Part shown: piece after piece, positions 31,886-34,349 of the stretch
How positions within the stretch are numbered: the stretch's first letter is position 1
How the letters are laid out: the number at the start of each line of letters is the position of its first letter
Source: a virus
Virus record (IMG/VR): IMGVR_UViG_3300020466_000014
Span: 1 to 34,349 of that record
Length of the DNA stretch: 34,349 bases
Strand: one strand, 5' to 3'
Notes under the pieces: generated by a model
What the model was told of the DNA's origin: nothing
Seen by the model: only the letters and a program-made list of their open reading frames with translations
Databases searched by the model: none
Position numbers and translations under genes: made by a program

Positions 31886-32746
31886 TTAGATCGCAGCCAT
31901 AGCCTCGTTTAAGGCTGAGTCCGTGGTCTTTGCGTAGCGAAGGGTGGTCTCGATTCGCTTGTGTCCCATGAGCGTCATCAGTGTTCGCATGGGTGTCCCT
32001 GCCTCTGCATGCCACGTGGCAAATGAATGCCTCAGGCTGTGAAAGACAAGGGAAGGATCCAAGCCTGCGTACTTACGTACTCGCTTGAACGACCTGAGCA
32101 ATTGGTCCTTGTCATTCCATTCATCCCCGAACACCCTCACGTTGGGTGAGAGGTACTCAAGACGCTCAGAGAGCAGCCCAGATATACGTTCGTGGACAGG
32201 AATGGCACGGTAGTTGCCAGGTTTGGTGCGTTGATCAGGGCGACCACCGACATGAATCAGACCTGCGCCTAAGTCAATGTCACGTGCCTTGATCTTCAGC
32301 AGCTCACCCTGTCGCATGCCTGTGTAGGCAGCCATGGCAACAATGTCTGCCACGTCCTTGCGATCGAACGGGTCAATCGCTGCGTGGATGAGCTGATCAA
32401 CCTCAGCTTTGGAGAACCAAGTGAGGCGTACTTCATCCTCCTTACGTTTTGTGAACGTCGGAGGTTTGTTGCACAACTCACGCCGATGGCAGTGGTTGAG
32501 CACAGTGGACACAGCAGACGTAACACGGTTGATCGTGGCGTCTGACTTGCCTTCCTCCTCAAGCTCAACACCAATGTCCTCCATGATGGTGACGTTGATG
32601 CGATTGCAAGGGAAGCTGAGTCCTTGGAGTCGGGTGAAGTGACCGCAGTTGATGATCGCTGGCTTGCGACCAGATCCGTTACGCCACGTTGGACGTGTTC
32701 GCAACGTTGTTTCTACGGCTTCACCCCAGGTGAATTGTTTAGCCAT
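31886..32746 (-). CDS. int: Tyrosine recombinase (integrase)
   Basis: 286 residues. The catalytic set is complete: Arg145 (TGMRQGELL), Lys175 (RTKPGNYRAIPV), His236 and Arg239 (HSLRHSFA), His262 (MGHKRIETT), and nucleophile Tyr271 (LRYAKTT). An N-terminal SAM-like domain (residues about 45-95) binds the core site, and the first 40 residues look like a short arm-binding region. It lies next to the tRNA-Leu half-gene, the probable attP. Stable lysogeny by cyanopodoviruses has seldom been shown, so its use is uncertain. The start overlaps the MarR-like gene by 8 bases. Confidence 0.95.
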   Translation of the reverse strand: MAKQFTWGEAVETTLRTRPTWRNGSGRKPAIINCGHFTRLQGLSFPCNRINVTIMEDIGVELEEEGKSDATINRVTSAVSTVLNHCHRRELCNKPPTFTKRKEDEVRLTWFSKAEVDQLIHAAIDPFDRKDVADIVAMAAYTGMRQGELLKIKARDIDLGAGLIHVGGRPDQRTKPGNYRAIPVHERISGLLSERLEYLSPNVRVFGDEWNDKDQLLRSFKRVRKYAGLDPSLVFHSLRHSFATWHAEAGTPMRTLMTLMGHKRIETTLRYAKTTDSALNEAMAAI

Positions 32747-33089
32747 AAATGATGGATTTCATTTGCTTGGCAAGTTGCTTGCCTTTAGGTGTGAGGCGAA
32801 GTCTTTGTCGCCTTCCGTCTTGCTCCTTTGTGATGAGCCCTAAGCCTTTGTGCTTAACACCCATCCGCCCATCACTCAGCCAATCTGTGTTGCGGCTGGA
32901 TGATGCGGTCGTGAAGTTCAGCTCCTGTTCCAACGCTTGCTTGTGACAGCCGTCGTGTGAGGCGATGTACAGGAAGGTGCTGACCAGTTGACCGGGGATC
33001 TCTCGATCAAGCAGACGCAGCATGTCAAAGGCTTGATGAACCTTGTCTAGGCGTGCGTCCGTGCACTGAATTGCGAGTGGATCGGGCAT
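32739..33089 (-). CDS. Winged-helix DNA-binding protein, MarR-like
   Basis: 116 residues. A helix (VHQAFDMLRLLDREIPGQLV) precedes TFLYIASHDGCHKQALEQEL, a plausible helix-turn-helix, then LGLITKEQDGRRQRLRLTPKG, which is a typical MarR wing with its LTxKG ending. MarR-like genes occur before the RNA polymerase in this phage group. It may repress its own promoter or host genes; the dyads at 33135-33162 are possible operators. The start is the ATG at 33089, and the gene overlaps int by 8 bases. Confidence 0.8.
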   Translation of the reverse strand: MPDPLAIQCTDARLDKVHQAFDMLRLLDREIPGQLVSTFLYIASHDGCHKQALEQELNFTTASSSRNTDWLSDGRMGVKHKGLGLITKEQDGRRQRLRLTPKGKQLAKQMKSIIYG

Positions 33090-33130
33090 GCCAAGGGCGT
33101 GTACCTGATAACTCTAGGCGTAATCTACCG

Positions 33131-33167
33131 ATGTGGATAGATATATCCAAAAAGGATTCCTTATCAA
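33131..33167 (-). promoter_or_regulatory. Possible sigma-70 promoter with overlapping dyads
   Basis: On the minus strand TTGATA (33167-33162) lies 16 bases from TATATC (33145-33140), close to the -35 and -10 consensus. GGATA-GATA-TATCC (33135-33148) overlaps the -10, and AAGGA-T-TCCTT (33152-33162) lies in the spacer and touches the -35. It would drive the MarR-like gene and int, about 50 bases downstream. ATGTGGATAG here is shared with the 19-bp repeats. Confidence 0.4.
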
Positions 33168-33181
33168 TGGTCACGTAAAGA

Positions 33182-33439
33182 TCAGGCAGGTGGATCATTG
33201 GTCTGGTTGAGTTCCTCGATTAAAAGTTCTTTTAGACGATAAGCGTTACTACCTACGGGATAGTTGCCAGACAAGAACATCGTTTGTATTTGGTTATCCG
33301 TTCTTACACGTTCGGCAAAATCCTCTTGAATCATTTTGTACACATAATCAGAAACGGTTACGCCCTTAAGTGCACATGCACTTTTGAGTAAGGCATGGCA
33401 TGGCTCTTGCATGTTGAAGTTGACTCGTTTTTGATTCAT
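33182..33439 (-). CDS. Ribbon-helix-helix (CopG/Arc-type) regulator
   Basis: 85 residues. KRVNFNMQEPCHALLKSACA then LKGVTVSDYVYKMIQEDFAE gives a beta-strand followed by two helices (residues 4-42), the ribbon-helix-helix fold; the strand residues would insert in the DNA major groove as a dimer. The C-terminal half is acidic and helical with no known motif. It lies at the start of the region before the MarR-like gene. It is probably an early transcription regulator; its target is unknown. Confidence 0.8.
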   Translation of the reverse strand: MNQKRVNFNMQEPCHALLKSACALKGVTVSDYVYKMIQEDFAERVRTDNQIQTMFLSGNYPVGSNAYRLKELLIEELNQTNDPPA

Positions 33440-33463
33440 CTAGGTGACCAATAACACCCTATC

Positions 33464-33589
33464 CTAGTAAGAACTGTTCTCGTCCGCGACCTGTTCACGC
33501 AGCAGTTGGATCAATTCCTCACGGTGCTCATGCATTTCGATCTCATGCATCAGCGTGTCAAGTCGAAAGTTAAATGTAGCTTTACTCAT
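33464..33589 (-). CDS. Small helical protein, unknown function
   Basis: 41 residues from the ATG at 33589 (MSKATFNFRLDTLMHEIEMH). The frame also reaches 33655, but that N-terminus would overlap the preceding gene by 74 bases and looks unlike protein. HEHREELIQLLREQVADE is an amphipathic helix. It overlaps the upstream gene by 8 bases (33582-33589). No family recognised. Confidence 0.6.
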   Translation of the reverse strand: MSKATFNFRLDTLMHEIEMHEHREELIQLLREQVADENSSY

Positions 33590-33902
33590 CGTCGTCAATG
33601 CGGTTGTTTGGGTGTACGTGGTGAATGGCTTCGTGGGTGCAGACAACGAACTCATACATTTCGTTTGCCATTAATTTGCGCACCTTGTTTTCAGCCGCAT
33701 GCTTACGTTTGTAAACATGCTCTTTGACTTTCTTTGTTTTGAGGTTTGTTGTGCGGATTAGACAGGACACATCAGCTGGTAGTTCCCATCCGGCAACCTT
33801 CCATTCCATGACCTCAATAAATGGATGAGGTTCAAATGCTTCTGAAGGTGCGTCCTTGAATAGCTTCCAATTGTTTGGGAAGTATGGTTTCTTACCATTC
33901 AT
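33582..33902 (-). CDS. Conserved-looking early protein, unknown function
   Basis: 106 residues. KKPYFPNNWKLFKDAPSEAF at the N-terminus, VAGWELPADVSCLIRTTN in the middle, and EFVVCTHEAIHHVHPNN near the C-terminus resemble small proteins seen in cyanophages. The latter His/Glu cluster (HEAIHHVHP) might bind metal but is not a recognised motif. It overlaps the next gene by 8 bases and the previous by 11, indicating a tightly packed early operon. Function unknown. Confidence 0.75.
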   Translation of the reverse strand: MNGKKPYFPNNWKLFKDAPSEAFEPHPFIEVMEWKVAGWELPADVSCLIRTTNLKTKKVKEHVYKRKHAAENKVRKLMANEMYEFVVCTHEAIHHVHPNNRIDDDE

Positions 33903-34101
33903 CGGTGAGTCTCACATCTACTAGTTTGAGTGACCTATCTTCGGCCAATTCCAAGGCATGCCATGCTGCTTCCTCAGAGTTTCGAGCGAGGATATAGATA
34001 GTTTCCCCACTAGATAGCGTCACGTTGTACTCACGCAGCCGTGATGATTGTGAAAGATCAGGGTGTGTCCTTGGTTGTAGGTTTTCTTCGTCGTGCTGCA
34101 C
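33892..34101 (-). CDS. Small early protein, unknown function
   Basis: 69 residues. The first 23 (QHDEENLQPRTHPDLSQSSR) look disordered; the rest, EYNVTLSSGETIYILARNSE then EAAWHALELAEDRSLKLVDV, alternates strand-helix-strand and looks like a small alpha-beta fold. The start at 34101 overlaps the previous gene by 44 bases; a shorter start could exist but no later ATG precedes the fold. Function unknown. Confidence 0.72.
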   Translation of the reverse strand: MQHDEENLQPRTHPDLSQSSRLREYNVTLSSGETIYILARNSEEAAWHALELAEDRSLKLVDVRLTDEW

Positions 34102-34258
34102 GTGGCTTTGGAGGATCGGGTTGTGGTTTAGTGTTAAAGCAATCTTTCTTGATCAACTCCTTATAGATAGGAGTCCACTTGTGTTCAGGAAAGTAATGCA
34201 ACCAACATGCGATTGCATTCTTGATGAAGTAAGTATCATCGAGAGATTTTGCGTTCAT
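34058..34258 (-). CDS. Small basic-tailed protein, unknown function
   Basis: 66 residues. LDDTYFIKNAIACWLHYFPE is an aromatic helix, followed by WTPIYKELIKKDCF and a Pro/Lys/Arg tail (PPKPRAARRRKPTTKDTP). The tail could bind nucleic acid. It begins inside the stop region of the membrane protein at the window edge. No family recognised. Confidence 0.68.
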   Translation of the reverse strand: MNAKSLDDTYFIKNAIACWLHYFPEHKWTPIYKELIKKDCFNTKPQPDPPKPRAARRRKPTTKDTP

Positions 34259-34349
34259 ACCTGTTAACTACTTTGTTTGCGCGTGAGTACACCGAGAGCG
34301 TGGCAAGTAAGCCAACGCACCCGATGACTGCAAGGATGATGTTTGTTTC
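34236..34349 (-). CDS. Membrane protein, C-terminal 37 residues only (5' end off window)
   Basis: The frame is open at base 34349 and stops at TGA 34238-34236. It reads one transmembrane helix (NIILAVIGCVGLLATLSVY) then a basic tail (SRANKVVNRYERKISR), expected to lie in the cytoplasm. It overlaps the next gene by 23 bases. The start lies outside the window. Confidence 0.5.
   Translation of the reverse strand, partial: ETNIILAVIGCVGLLATLSVYSRANKVVNRYERKISR

Noticed and set aside
1-34349. CRISPR arrays, insertion sequences or group I introns
   Set aside because: I saw no regularly spaced repeats, no transposase and no interrupted conserved gene apart from the polymerase frame split.

Overview
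This window is most of the genome of a T7-like marine cyanophage (cyanopodovirus). All supported genes lie on the minus strand, so the phage map runs from high to low coordinates. The assignment rests on a T7-type RNA polymerase, ssDNA-binding protein, endonuclease, primase-helicase and family A DNA polymerase, followed by portal, scaffold, capsid, tail tubes, internal core proteins and tail fibres. Interspersed cyanobacterial genes (psbA, hli, an exported beta-rich protein) and a class I ribonucleotide reductase point to a marine Synechococcus or Prochlorococcus host and to the psbA-bearing P-SSP7-like group. The terminase genes normally found after the tail fibre are not in the window, and both edges cut through genes, so the genome is incomplete here.

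Right end (34349 to 31650, early): tightly overlapping small proteins of unknown role, a ribbon-helix-helix regulator, a possible sigma-70 promoter with two dyads, a winged-helix/MarR-like protein and a tyrosine integrase. Between the integrase and the RNA polymerase lies a 42-base copy of the 5' half of a tRNA-Leu gene, the probable attachment site.

Middle (31650 to 21290, DNA metabolism): phage RNA polymerase (TTG start), SSB, Holliday-junction endonuclease, primase-helicase, DNA polymerase split into exonuclease and polymerase reading frames, 5'-3' exonuclease, a small conserved protein, a DUF3310 protein, a MazG-like pyrophosphohydrolase, RNR alpha and beta, and a small protein. They would copy the chromosome and recycle host nucleotides. 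A perfect 19-bp inverted repeat brackets the RNA polymerase-SSB pair.

Left half (21290 to 1, late): two head-region proteins of unknown role, portal and scaffold, then a host-interaction cassette (exported beta-rich protein, hli, two small basic proteins, and psbA behind a structured leader). Two more small ORFs, a structured leader and the major capsid gene follow, ending at a strong UUCG terminator. After it come tail tubes A and B, three internal core proteins (one carrying a glucosaminidase domain) and three tail-fibre or adhesin genes, the last cut by the window edge. psbA and Hli would keep photosystem II working during infection while the RNR and nucleases supply dNTPs.

Most functional names are family assignments made by reading conserved motifs; no database search was run.
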